Notes: a model not told the origin generated them from the letters alone. A stretch of 16,329 nt of DNA from Stephanodiscus triporus (GCA_036939755.1 JALLAZ010001426.1:1-16329), one strand, 5' to 3'; positions 7,603 to 16,254 are shown, counted from the stretch's first letter. Numbers and translations are program-made.

Positions 7603-10416
7603 TCAGTCAGGCTTTCGGAGACGCTTGTTGGACTTCATGTTACCTATAGTAGAGGCTGGGTGAGGCCTTCTCTTGACGAACCTATCTATCGGGAGTTGTT
7701 GTATGTCTACTGCCGATAACCCCTCAGAGTGCATAGGCGTCCGGTGCATCCCATCTCGTCGGATCTGCTGTTCGACAGCGGTGATTCCGAGTTTGGCCCG
7801 TCCTGCAAGTTTTGTATTCACTCGGCGTCGTGCCCTTTTGGCCCTCGCGCCACGGGCCGTCTCAAGTTCCTGGGCTTTGACAGCTGCTTCCATGGCCAGG
7901 GTCCAGTATGTTTGGTGTTCGAGGTGTGACTTAGTCAGTTCGGTGAAGTTGATCTCAAGAAGGAAGCGACTGTCTTCCGGAATCTCCTCTGGCGCAACTT
8001 CCGAGAATTCGTTTATGATCTGCAGTAGTTCGCCCGCCTTTTTGTTGCGGAGATAGCCTCTTGTTTTGTCATGAAGGGAGATGTTGCGAAAGATCCATTG
8101 AGCATGCGTTATCTGAAGTAGCTTGGAGATGAATTGCTTGACCCAGTCCTCGCCATTGAGGAGACTACCTGACATGGAAAGATGAAAAGATTGGATGGCA
8201 TAAAAATGTACTGAAATGTGGCCCTCCGTGAACTCTCTCCATCCGATTAGATCCTGACTGACTGCGAGTGCCTTGAACTGCGGTGACATAAATCCCATTT
8301 CTGAAAGCGGTTTATCTCCCCTCATAAGGATATATTTTGGAATCCAATACAAAATTTCTGGGTCGGTTTGTTCCTTGTTTGCCATCCATGTAGTAAGATC
8401 GGTGACGTTCTCCGTCAGCAGTTTTGTCCGGCCCTCGTCCGGACAGAGCATTAGGTGTAGCGCGGTTTCGCGTCGTCCACAGTTCGGACATCTCTCGTCC
8501 GGCAGGAGTTCGCCCGAGTATCGCCCTACCTGCACTCTAGTGCCGCAAAAGCCAGAATGTTGCTTAGACCTCCATATCCTGTACATGTCTGTTTTGCTCT
8601 TTAGAGCCATGTCCAAATGTTCCCAGTCCACTGCATCGAACCGTTCGGTGGTCCATTTATTCCGTGGGCGAGAAGCCAGATACTTCCTTGCTACTGCCTT
8701 GCTTGCATGGAAACGCAGATGTGGCGAAATGTCCCCCGTAATTTTGTTACCCCATATAACCAGAGCAACATCCTCCCTTGGCAGGAACTGCGTTGCACGG
8801 TCATGGTAGCCGCTTGCAAGAGCGTTGGCGATGGAACGTTTAGCTAATGTGTCACACACGCAGTTGAGTTGTTGTGTAAGTGAGAGTTGCTCCCACCGCA
8901 GCATCTTGTCCATGTGACCGTAAACGTGGGTGTAACTAAATGTGCCTCCTAGTAACGGTTTGATTGCCTTAAGACTGCGCCGTATGTCCGCACATTTCGC
9001 ACTCGGGCGAATCCGTTGTGTTCTGTATGAGGATACCTCGAGAGCCCGCTTGTTGTCGCAGCATAATGTTGCGGACCATCCGACCACCTTGTGAAAGTCT
9101 GCTATCGCCTGAGCGAGGTGGTGAAGTGCGCATAGTCCTAAGAGCTCAGCTCTGTACGAGCTTGCTGACAGAGAGCGTTCCCAGAACGTGCCAGTGATGC
9201 GGAAGCCTGTGCTGGTACAGAAAATTATCCAGCCCACGCCACACAAGTTGGATGCTTTTTTTCGGTCGTAGGACCCATCCGTCGCCCAAATCAGTGAGCC
9301 GTTCCGTAAGCCGTCCGCGATCCACTGTACTCCTTCTGGTGTTTCCTTCCCGGGCTCAATTTCCTCCCACATCCACGCCCCCCCGTACTTGTGCAGGAAG
9401 GACCAGAAATCTGTCTGTACCGCAGCTGACAGCGCCAGGGTGGGGCCAGTAGACAATTTGGTGACCTGATTAAGTGATAGTCCTGCAACTGATATTGGAG
9501 ACCCTCTAGTCTTCCCCTGGCCGGAACGAGATTCGTGAGACATTGTGTACGTCCGTGTCGTGCGAGTAAATCGTAAACCCGTAGCCGGTTTGTAGTGGAA
9601 GATGGAGCCGTCCTCCAGGCGGATAAGTTCATCAGTGTCCTCTCTATAAAACCACTTCCAAATGCGGTGAGTAGGACTGTGCCATCGGCCGAGCGGCACA
9701 TGTAGTTTGTTCCCTGTGGCTGTGTATGAGTGCCAAAAACCGAACCATCTGTCCCAGTCCGCTCGCGTTGGAACTTCCCTAGGAAACCTGTATGACGACG
9801 AGCGCCCCCTCCCGCCGGGGTGAAAGACCGCATCCTCGAGGTATTTGCCATCCGCCGTGGTTATATCCGATAGGAATATCGACTCCAAGGATATCCGGCA
9901 ACGATTGAGAGATTGCACTACCTCCCTGCCAAGGTCGTGCGCATGAAAAATCTCCATCAGTACCAAATCCCTTTCCCGAGGCAATGCAATACTCGGATAA
10001 GCCATATAAAGGTGTATGTCAAAATAGTGTAAGGTACGCCATAGCATCTTCACCCATGACAGGGGAGCGAGGTATCCCCATGTTTCGTAGTCCAAGAGAA
10101 AAGGGTTGTGTGGTGTGCCCAACTGAAGTTGTAAATATCGGATCGATGCGTCTAATTTTTTGCTCAATTTGGTAGGAGTATGAAAGTGCTGCATGAGCAT
10201 GTTCACTCGGCAGATTAGTTGCTCCACTGGTAGGCTGAAGAGCCCGAAGCCTCCAAAGGTTGTGTGCAGACGTCGTAGTCCTTTTGTCACACTGCGCACT
10301 ACTCCCAAGACATTGAGCATCCTGTAGTCCTCCTTGTGAAGAAGATTGTCGGTAACCTCGAGGTCGTTCGTCATTGTGCCTAACCCGTACCTGACCCCAG
10401 GCCATAGTTGATGACG
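7603..10416 (-). CDS. LINE RNase H and zinc-knuckle part of polyprotein
   Basis: The frame gives 923 residues from ATG at 10374, but the homologous reading starts a little upstream with LWPGVRYGLGT, a motif usual in the RT thumb/connection region of LINEs. RNase H lies at about residues 360-515: ATDGSYD (Asp366), RAELLGL (Glu410), CCDNKRALE (Asp440), HVYGHMD (His487) and CDTLAKR (Asp508), a complete catalytic set. It would remove the RNA template after target-primed reverse transcription. A zinc knuckle CPNCGRRETALHLMLC (Cys629, Cys632, His640, Cys644) follows. The remaining roughly 270 residues are unassigned, with a basic Ala/Arg-rich part (about 838-862) near the end. The stop is TGA at 7605-7603. 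This is the third piece of one polyprotein; it overlaps the RT frame and needs a +1 shift to join it. Confidence 0.88.
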   Translation of the reverse strand, partial: RHQLWPGVRYGLGTMTNDLEVTDNLLHKEDYRMLNVLGVVRSVTKGLRRLHTTFGGFGLFSLPVEQLICRVNMLMQHFHTPTKLSKKLDASIRYLQLQLGTPHNPFLLDYETWGYLAPLSWVKMLWRTLHYFDIHLYMAYPSIALPRERDLVLMEIFHAHDLGREVVQSLNRCRISLESIFLSDITTADGKYLEDAVFHPGGRGRSSSYRFPREVPTRADWDRWFGFWHSYTATGNKLHVPLGRWHSPTHRIWKWFYREDTDELIRLEDGSIFHYKPATGLRFTRTTRTYTMSHESRSGQGKTRGSPISVAGLSLNQVTKLSTGPTLALSAAVQTDFWSFLHKYGGAWMWEEIEPGKETPEGVQWIADGLRNGSLIWATDGSYDRKKASNLCGVGWIIFCTSTGFRITGTFWERSLSASSYRAELLGLCALHHLAQAIADFHKVVGWSATLCCDNKRALEVSSYRTQRIRPSAKCADIRRSLKAIKPLLGGTFSYTHVYGHMDKMLRWEQLSLTQQLNCVCDTLAKRSIANALASGYHDRATQFLPREDVALVIWGNKITGDISPHLRFHASKAVARKYLASRPRNKWTTERFDAVDWEHLDMALKSKTDMYRIWRSKQHSGFCGTRVQVGRYSGELLPDERCPNCGRRETALHLMLCPDEGRTKLLTENVTDLTTWMANKEQTDPEILYWIPKYILMRGDKPLSEMGFMSPQFKALAVSQDLIGWREFTEGHISVHFYAIQSFHLSMSGSLLNGEDWVKQFISKLLQITHAQWIFRNISLHDKTRGYLRNKKAGELLQIINEFSEVAPEEIPEDSRFLLEINFTELTKSHLEHQTYWTLAMEAAVKAQELETARGARAKRARRRVNTKLAGRAKLGITAVEQQIRRDGMHRTPMHSEGLSAVDIQQLPIDRFVKRRPHPASTIGNMKSNKRLRKPD

Positions 10417-12088
10417 GTAGATGCCCGTTTATCATCCTTCCTACCCATGTGCTCACTTTCTCCTGAATATAAGTGAGATGCGCATCGTTCCCACCGGAAG
10501 GAGAATCGTGTATGCCAAGCGTTTTCTTGGACTGGGTGACATGCTCCTGAATGATTGGGCTAGTTGATCCATCAGGATTAGTTATCCTCATTTCGTGGGG
10601 TGCTGATTCTGCATAACTCCATTCACCGTCCGTGCATTCATAGTCAACGTAATACCAGAAGCATTTCTCCGGTTTTAGCGCCCCCCCTGTGGCGTTGAGC
10701 AGACAACTCCAGGTTTCCAACTCCACCTGTGCCTGGGTCCACACTGCACCTGGATCAAGGACTCCCTCTTTCCATGTATAAAGATCCGTATCGTCGACAA
10801 AAAGGGCCCCCATAGTGTGAATCATCTCGCCAGTAATCGGATCCTGTACCATCGAGCCCATATTTAGCTGTTTAAACACATTAACCAGAACCGCGCTAAG
10901 TTGAATCCATGATGGAGGAGCTGCGCGGCTGCCCTGGCCCAAGCCCATTATGTAGGGCATGCAAAAGGGGCCGCCAAAGAAGGACTTGGATTCTCCGTAA
11001 CCTGTCCGCTGGAAGAATTTCATTGTCTGCAGACATAATAGCGCAGCAACAATAGCAGGAGCATTGCCATTAAGTAGGACCAGCCAAACGAGCGACATGA
11101 TCACATGATTGACCCGATCGTAACAGTAAGCCGCATCAGCCGAGGTCACAATCATTGGTTGTCTTGCCTGACGTGAGAGATCAGCCATCAGAGTCTTATC
11201 GAATTTCGCATCCTCTGCTGTGCTTCCTTTTTGACTGAACAATTCTTCGGGAATGTAGCCGCAGTCTGTCAGTGTCCTCATTGCCTCCCGGCCGAAAACA
11301 AATTGGTTGTAGCAGTTAAAGTCGGCCTCGTACAGTTGAATGGCACGTAGTTTCTCAACTAGACAAACACCGGCGATCTTTTCCAGCATCACCTGAAGGC
11401 CCACACTCCAGTTTTCAGGTGGTATGCCGCTCCTCGCAACCACTGTGAGTTGGAGGGACAGTGCTGCCGTGAGGATGTCATCTTGAATCGCCGCTTTGTA
11501 GTGTCCGTAGTGGACACCGGACATTGACGAGGAGGTAAACTCGTTAACCCTCCTCCAGAATCGTTTGAAATCCTCCGGGGAAATAACGATTTCGCTGCCT
11601 TCTCCGTTAACCAGTTTCATGCCCAGGTTGCCAATTTCTTCCAGAATGAGCTTAGTGGCCGGATCCAGATCCGTAGGAATATCGTACGTGCCCATGATGA
11701 TCGATCTTGCCAGTGTCTCGTCCGACAGATACCGAAGCCGCTCGCCGAGAAATGTCTTCATAATGGGGGCACTGTGAGCTAGGGTAAATCGTATCTCGCA
11801 TTCTTGCTGTATTGCCCGCTCGACGTCTTCCTGCACTATGTATTCCTTAACCTCTCCGTTGACAACACGTTGCACCCTAAGCACACTTGGGTTCGCCGGG
11901 TCCTTCACCGTTCTCTTGATAAGGTACCACATCCGTTTACTGTCCTCCCGGTTGCACCTCTGCCGTATTGCAGCGACCCGTTTATGTTGTCGCTTGGTTT
12001 GGGCCTCGATCAAGCAGTCACGCAGGTGGACTTTCCGAAGCCCCTTGGCTTGTTTGCGTAGGTCCGCCTTGCGATTCAGCGTGCACCC
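10415..12088 (-). CDS. LINE reverse transcriptase part of polyprotein
   Basis: With numbering from TTG at 12013, motifs of a non-LTR RT appear in order: GVHYGHYKAA (about 166), SADAAYCYDRVNH (catalytic Asp293), GLGQGSRAAPPSW (about 357-369) and ALFVDDTDLYTW with the FVDD catalytic pair Asp407/Asp408. KKTLGI and the thumb motif WVGRMINGHLP follow. The enzyme would copy its own RNA from a nick at the target. The frame is open upstream of the TTG to 12088 and reads LRKQAKGLRKVHLRD there, so the TTG is not a real start: the piece continues the endonuclease polyprotein after a +1 shift. After about residue 533 the open frame (down to 10019) no longer resembles RT, because the homologous continuation is in the frame beginning near 10416. 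All catalytic residues are intact. Confidence 0.93.
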
Positions 12089-13277
12089 TTATTTCTGTCA
12101 TTTGCTTGTATAGCTTTATTATCATAGCTTGTAACCATCCTGGGGACGGATAGCCGCAATATCGTGTCAATCTATCGACTGCGTCCAGCCTTGTGAGGAT
12201 TCTGTGAATCTCAAATTGCTCTCGGACTATTTGGTTATATCTTTTGACAGAACCCTCCTGAGACGTGACTAATCGGCGGCTGACCGGTCGACAAACCTTG
12301 AATCGGAATTCTCCCAGCAGAGATCGGGTCGATATGTCAAAACAAAGGCTACGGTGATCCCCCGGGCTCTCAGCGAACGTGAGCATGCATAGATTGACGA
12401 TCTCCACCTCCGGTGATCTGTAAGCGCCATCGATGGGGGAGCTTCCAGCGTGGTGTGTGTATGGCGCTGTGGGGCCCCAGCACTTGTTCGAGAACTCCTC
12501 CATTTCCGTGCCTTTGGCTTTAAGTTCTCGGTATAGATTATTATGCAACGGATGTCCATTTACGTCGATGACGAGGACCACCCTCTCCCCTGCCCCTCTC
12601 CACTCCTTTATTTGCTGCGACAGGTCCGCGTCAAAAAGAGTAGTTGGATCCGTCTTGAGACCTCTATGTTGAATGTAACGTAGATGTTGCTGATAAATTG
12701 TCTTTAGGCCTTTGGATTTGCGTTGGCATGGTCTATATGCCACAACTATTCTCGTGACATGTACTGGATTGCACCAGAAGGGCCAAGAGCACCACCTGCC
12801 CAGCCCTCGAGGGTCGACCGATGGTTTACGTGCATACTGGATAAATTCGTGTCTGCATATCATACCAGTGCCTCCAGGCTGGTGCTTGCCAAATGTTTCA
12901 TCGGATTCTGTGGTATTGTGCGCTGTGATCGAGCGAAGTTCTCTTTCCTCTTCCCGCAACCATGAGGCGAGGTTGGCAGACGAGTTAACTTTGGACCAAT
13001 TAAAGTTCAGTTCCATGAAAGCGCACAGGTTGATGTCATATGTCCTGATTAACTTTTCGGTAGCTGCCATTTTTATCTCCCGCGCCACCTTCGACGCGCA
13101 TCCTCCCATTTGGCTAACCAGTATTCTCATCGTGCCGTCTTCCCTCTCCACAGGCAACTCCCCCAGTCTCTCCACGTTGTACTTGCGTAGCTTTTTCTCC
13201 ATCGCCGTCATTTCCATTTCTACTGTCCGTTGGTTCAGTTTGTCTTCCGTCCTTGTGTCGTGCCATTCCTTCACCAC
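12018..13277 (-). CDS. LINE APE-type endonuclease part of polyprotein
   Basis: 419 residues of the exonuclease-endonuclease-phosphatase fold, which nicks target DNA for reverse transcription. Numbered from GTG at 13277: FMELNFNW (Glu89), IVVAYRP (Tyr181), VLVIDVNGHP (Asp238 and Asn240), SPIDGAY (Asp283) and SPGDHRS (Asp307-His308) correspond to the conserved E, Y, D-x-N, D and S-D-H sites. Two are variants of the common spellings (DVN for DFN, GDH for SDH). The frame opens just after TAG at about 13310; the first ATG codes for Met21, so the real start is uncertain. The stop TGA at 12020-12018 lies 71 bases inside the open RT frame. The last residues (about GGPTQTSQG onward) are probably out of frame. 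Confidence 0.88.
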   Translation of the reverse strand: MVKEWHDTRTEDKLNQRTVEMEMTAMEKKLRKYNVERLGELPVEREDGTMRILVSQMGGCASKVAREIKMAATEKLIRTYDINLCAFMELNFNWSKVNSSANLASWLREEERELRSITAHNTTESDETFGKHQPGGTGMICRHEFIQYARKPSVDPRGLGRWCSWPFWCNPVHVTRIVVAYRPCQRKSKGLKTIYQQHLRYIQHRGLKTDPTTLFDADLSQQIKEWRGAGERVVLVIDVNGHPLHNNLYRELKAKGTEMEEFSNKCWGPTAPYTHHAGSSPIDGAYRSPEVEIVNLCMLTFAESPGDHRSLCFDISTRSLLGEFRFKVCRPVSRRLVTSQEGSVKRYNQIVREQFEIHRILTRLDAVDRLTRYCGYPSPGWLQAMIIKLYKQMTEIRVHAESQGGPTQTSQGASESPPA

Positions 13278-13300
13278 TCCACCACGTACAAATGTACCAC

Positions 13301-13438
13301 CTCTGACCTACCTTGACTTGTTGAATCGGAGGAGAACGATGATGATAACAACAATAATGAGGAGGAAATTGAAGGAAGCGTCGGCGCTGAAGAAGAGGAA
13401 AGATTCAATAGCCTCAGAATGCAATTGATTTGGAAACA
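13301..13438 (+). pseudogene. Acidic coding remnant next to the LINE
   Basis: In one + frame the sequence reads ESEENDDDNNNNEEEIEG then GAEEEERFNSLRMQ, an Asp/Asn/Glu-rich stretch typical of a disordered protein segment. The following gene-like frame (13412-13612) is one base out of phase, and the two could be parts of the same broken gene. There is no start codon in view because the LINE occupies the DNA upstream. I recognise no family. Confidence 0.3.
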
Positions 13439-13612
13439 ATTGTGCGCGTGTTGCACCCCACCACAGACCTTTGCATCTACCAGATCAACAAGGCATGCGA
13501 TGACGATGCAGAGGTGTTCTTCATTGACGCTCCCACCATTGCAATGGCGCAGTACAGGAATGCCACCAACGAGGGAGTGAACAAGCTCAAAATGACGATT
13601 AATCAATTCTGA
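13412..13612 (+). pseudogene. Unrecognised gene remnant
   Basis: The frame opens after TAG at 13409 and runs to TGA at 13610-13612. Translation includes LETIVRVLHPTTDLCIYQIN and EVFFIDAPTIAMAQYRNAT, with ordinary soluble-protein composition and balanced codon use. There is no ATG near the front. It follows the acidic stretch and precedes other short frames, so it is probably one piece of a decayed host gene. Function unknown. Confidence 0.35.
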
Positions 13613-13627
13613 AGTACGTGTGATTCA

Positions 13628-13855
13628 ATGGGAGACCCGAAGAAGAAAAAGAAGAAGAAGCATGCATCAATTCTCGATAAGGGCATTTGTCTCAACAAGG
13701 GGACCGTCACTAATGTGGGTACGGGCGAGAAAATGCCTTGACTGCTCTCCATCGGTCTCGCTAGCAGCATTTTCCGTTGCTCACAGAAGAACAACCAATC
13801 AAAGACGATGGAAGATAATGAGGTAGAACTGACGTCGGATGAACTTGTCGTCTGA
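13628..13855 (+). pseudogene. Small basic ORF remnant with internal TGA
   Basis: ATG at 13628 starts MGDPKKKKKKKHASILDKG and reaches TGA at 13739-13741. The same frame continues to TGA at 13853-13855, ending TMEDNEVELTSDEL. The polylysine run resembles a nuclear-localisation or nucleic-acid-binding tail, but is also low complexity. It probably belongs with the neighbouring remnants. Unrecognised. Confidence 0.3.
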
Positions 13856-14172
13856 CCAAACGTGTAGAAGACTCCCTGTCGTGGCTACCACCCAAGGTCT
13901 ACAACTTGGTCAAGTCCATTACCTTGTGTGTAGTGGGGGAAAGATTGCTTACTTTATGTGAAAGTCAAGTTGCCATGGTTGTCGAAAAAGTCTTCGACTT
14001 CAACAAAGACTTGTCCAAGTTCCAGGATTGCAGTGAGGCTGTTCGTACACTGGTTCGTCAAGGTGTGTCAGATCTCTTTGACAAGAATCCGAGAAAGAGA
14101 TATGCTGCATCGCACGAAGTGAACATCTTGCAGCCGCAAAAGAAATACCACTCTAGCGTATGGCCAGGATGA
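13843..14172 (+). pseudogene. Unrecognised gene remnant, about 110 codons
   Basis: Open from after TGA at 13840 to TGA at 14170-14172. Translation includes RLTKRVEDSLSWLPPKVYNL, VFDFNKDLSKFQDCSEAV and DLFDKNPRKRY, and looks like a real globular helical protein. It overlaps the previous frame in another phase (the DEL end there, RLTKR here), which suggests a frameshift in a single original gene. No start codon is certain (TTG at 13906 is only the first alternative). Family unknown. Confidence 0.35.
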
Positions 14173-14453
14173 GGAGCAAGAAGGCGATGCTTCCTGGGGT
14201 GGGGGTGGGGGAGGAGGAAAGGGGTGGAAGTCTTTCTACTCTTTTTAGAGGAAGAAAGAATGCAGTGGTATTTTTTCTATATCTACTATTGCAGTGGTAT
14301 TTTTTGTATATCCGTGTCTATTTCTACTCTATGATCTCTACTACGTGAATCCAATGGTATTATTATTGGTATATCCATGTAATAAAATCCGCTCTAAATG
14401 GATATAACAAATCACATTATTGCCTATTTTTTGCAACTGATGGTGCACGGTAG
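14173..14453. repeat. Non-coding gap with G-rich run and 29-bp-offset repeat
   Basis: G runs at 14196-14211 and 14221-14224 (GGGGTGGGGGTGGGGG) could form a quadruplex, although the last loop is long. The word TGCAGTGGTATTTTTT occurs at 14261 and again at 14290, each followed by a TATATC-type tail. AT-rich DNA follows to the next gene. I see no gene here. Confidence 0.5.
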
Positions 14454-14882
14454 ATGGCTGCGAGCAATGAAACTAGTGTCAAATATAGCAACAAAACGTT
14501 TGAGAAAGAGAATTCTGTACATGAAGCGAAACTTTTCAAAATGATGGAAAAGAATGTGCTGAATAATAGAAAAACTGCAGAAAAGAGGGCCAATAAGAGG
14601 AAAGCGAAAGAACCACACGAGCACCAGTACAACGAGAAAACAGTCAAGGCTCTTCCAACCTTCAAAAGGAGGAAACTTTTATCACCAGGAGTAATTCTTA
14701 GCTATAAACAGAAACTGTTCAAGAAGGGGGCAAACAATGCAGAGAAAGAGTCAATTAAGCGGATGATTGAAAATAATATGTCAAGTCGGAAGCAATATAT
14801 GACATTGAAAGCGAAGAAAAGTAAAATAATGTCAGATAAAGATGTTAACTTGGATGACATGGAAGATCAAAGCATTTTTTAA
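14454..14882 (+). CDS. Lysine-rich hypothetical protein, possibly the front half of one frame
   Basis: ATG at 14454 opens 142 codons ending in TAA at 14880-14882. The product is very basic and probably helical or disordered (EKRANKRKAKEPHEHQYNEK, LPTFKRRKLLSPG), with a short acidic end (NLDDMEDQSIF). Clusters KRRK and KRKAK would suit a nuclear protein. The next 444 bases are open in the same frame, so the TAA may be a nonsense change in a longer gene. Local base composition is AT-rich, unlike the retroelements. Function unknown. Confidence 0.45.
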   Translation: MAASNETSVKYSNKTFEKENSVHEAKLFKMMEKNVLNNRKTAEKRANKRKAKEPHEHQYNEKTVKALPTFKRRKLLSPGVILSYKQKLFKKGANNAEKESIKRMIENNMSSRKQYMTLKAKKSKIMSDKDVNLDDMEDQSIF

Positions 14883-15326
14883 AACTTGTCAAATGCAAAC
14901 AGTAATGGTGTTACTGATATGATAACACAAGTTTACAAGATTATCCGTAAGGCGACAAAGGACATGAGACCAGGTGTAACTGAGGATGGTATATATGGTG
15001 AACTACGTCAGGGTTCAATGGCAAAAGTCATCGAAAGTCTGCAAATAGAAAGTACAAAAAGAGATAAGCAAGATGGAGGGGGGATTTACCAAACTTCCAC
15101 ATCAAACTCCATTGCTAAGCTCTACGTGGGGTTAGGGTTAGGCACTGACAGCGGTGCTGGCAGTGGCTACAACAGCTACAGTATTGGTCTGGGCATGGGT
15201 AGGAGGAGGAATTACTCCCACCCCGGATTTAGTGAAAATTGCCTTCTTTTTCCTATCCCTCTGAGATCTCCTTGGGGTGGGAACTGTGTCGTCAAGGGGC
15301 GGAGGGGGGTGTCTTCTGTGGGGTGA
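14883..15326 (+). pseudogene. Possible start of a DOT1-like methyltransferase domain, degraded
   Basis: In frame with the preceding gene after TAA at 14880. It reads TDMITQVYKIIRKATKDMRP, then GIYGELRQGSMAKVIESLQ. The latter recalls the Y-G-E-[LI]-x-x-G-S-M-x-x-[VI]-[VI] stretch ahead of the SAM-binding motif I in DOT1-like methyltransferases, as I remember them. The place where a D-x-G-S-G-x-G-K-P motif should follow reads YQTSTSNSIAKLYVG, so the SAM site is absent or decayed. After about 15120 the translation is Gly-rich and low complexity. The match is by eye and may be wrong. Confidence 0.3.
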
Positions 15327-15884
15327 ACGAGGGCGGAACAACAGGGGGGGGTGGTCCGTCCTTGCTGGGAGAGGAGGCGAATTTGTGTTTGCGCTTTGTC
15401 ATGGTTGGTGGTGGAGTGGTGGAGTGGTGGACCGCTTCTGATGTGAATTCACATAGATTTGTGGGGTGAATTCACATCACAGAGAGGAATGGAGGTGGCG
15501 CCATCTGAATTGGGTGATGACACACTTCTGAATCAGAACAAGAACTTCTGATAAAAATACAAAGTTTGGGAAGTGAGACAGATGGTGACGTCAGATCCAC
15601 TGCTATTGTGACAGGACAATGACCAAAGAATCGAAAATTGGCAACGAATAACATAAAAATGAATTTGTATCCAAATAATAATTGGTGCTTCACAAAAATA
15701 CCGCCAAGTTAAAAAAAGCACTTCCCTCTTGCGCCCAGGTTAAAGGGAACAAGTTGAAATGAATACCGGAAACCGCAGGACACCATCCGAATAAAGAGAT
15801 GGTACAAATTCATCCGGAGTGCATATAGTCAACCCCTTTGTGAAGCCCTTTTCCAATGAGTCTCTCCTATATCCCAGTCATAAT
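15327..15884. other. Non-coding stretch with short repeats
   Basis: No gene is supported. The stretch holds a G8 run at 15344-15351, repeats of GGTGGAGTG near 15407-15430, and an inverted repeat at 15440-15478. The rest, to 15884, is AT-rich single-copy-looking DNA in which I see nothing. Confidence 0.5.
15440..15478. repeat. 12-bp inverted repeat built on TGTGAATTCACA palindromes
   Basis: GATGTGAATTCA (15440-15451) and TGAATTCACATC (15467-15478) are exact reverse complements. The left copy sits in a full 12-base palindrome TGTGAATTCACA. Such a pair could bind a dimeric factor or form a small cruciform. Role unknown. Confidence 0.85.
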
Positions 15885-16010
15885 CTTGCATCTGCACATG
15901 AGAAACTTTACTTCTTTTATATGCTATAGTATAAAACTTGCATCTACATGTGCAAAACCACAATTCTTTCACATGCTGCGGTATAATACTTGCATCTCCC
16001 ACATAAAAAA
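15885..16010. repeat. Degenerate 52-bp spaced CTTGCATCT repeats
   Basis: CTTGCATCT begins at 15885, 15937 and 15989, an exact spacing of 52 bases. Related words are shared between units (GCACATG/ACATGTG, TATGCTATAGTATA/CATGCTGCGGTATAATA). The units have diverged, so this is an older repeat than the 131-bp one that follows. Confidence 0.7.
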
Positions 16011-16254
16011 CTTATTTCGACTTCTCAAAACGTTTAATAAGGAGCAGTACCTCAGAAACCCAGAATTGGTCACTCGTAACCATCGGTTTTCAACCATTAT
16101 GGTTACAGAGTGGTTTTCAACGTCATCTCCTACATAAAAAACTTATTTCGCCTTCTCAAAACCTTTAATAAGGAGCAGTACCTCAGAAACCCAGAATCGG
16201 TCACTCGTAACCATCGGTTTTCAACCATTATGGTTACAGAGTGGTTTTGAACAT
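15993..16254. repeat. 131-bp tandem duplication, two units
   Basis: Units 15993-16123 and 16124-16254 are about 95% identical, with six differences by eye. Each contains ACATAAAAAACTTATTTCG, TTTAATAAGGAGCAGTACC and a GTAACCAT...ATGGTTAC inverted repeat. Recent tandem duplication; no gene is supported, although a 93-codon frame overlaps it. Confidence 0.93.

Larger units (their letters stand above)
7349..13300 (-). mobile_element. Non-LTR (LINE) retrotransposon, nearly complete
   Basis: On the minus strand, in transcription order, there are an APE-type endonuclease, a reverse transcriptase, RNase H and a CCHC zinc knuckle, about 5.7 kb of coding sequence without internal stops. This order is that of LINEs carrying APE endonuclease and RNase H (I-like groups); I do not assign a clade. 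The coding part is broken into three frames by two +1 shifts (near 12070-12088 and near 10417). The 3' UTR runs from 7602 to about 7349, contains a strong hairpin, and ends in an AT-rich TTTATTTATTTC-like tail (minus strand). No separate ORF1 (Gag-like) is visible upstream of the endonuclease, so the copy may be 5'-truncated or single-ORF. No convincing target-site duplication was found. Confidence 0.9.

Noticed and set aside
7673..8809. Several + strand frames of 60-180 codons opposite the RNase H region
   Set aside because: They are antisense shadows of the LINE reading frame.
7334..13341. CGGAGG shared by both flanks as a LINE target-site duplication
   Set aside because: Only six exact bases, and not positioned at both inferred ends.
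12712..13428. 238-codon + strand frame opposite the endonuclease
   Set aside because: It is antisense to a clearly homologous endonuclease and has no recognisable domain.
367..13741. TGA as a sense codon (altered genetic code), suggested by in-frame TGA at 367, 2266, 3940 and 13739
   Set aside because: TAA stops and frameshifts interrupt the same kinds of frames, the LINE frame of 923 codons ends in TGA with no homologous continuation, and Trp is not expected at these places.
15128..15142. Telomere-like GGGGTTAGGGTTAGG
   Set aside because: Only about two TTAGGG units; too short to be an interstitial telomere.
15856..16137. 93-codon + strand frame
   Set aside because: It runs through the 52-bp and 131-bp repeats and does not continue through the second unit.
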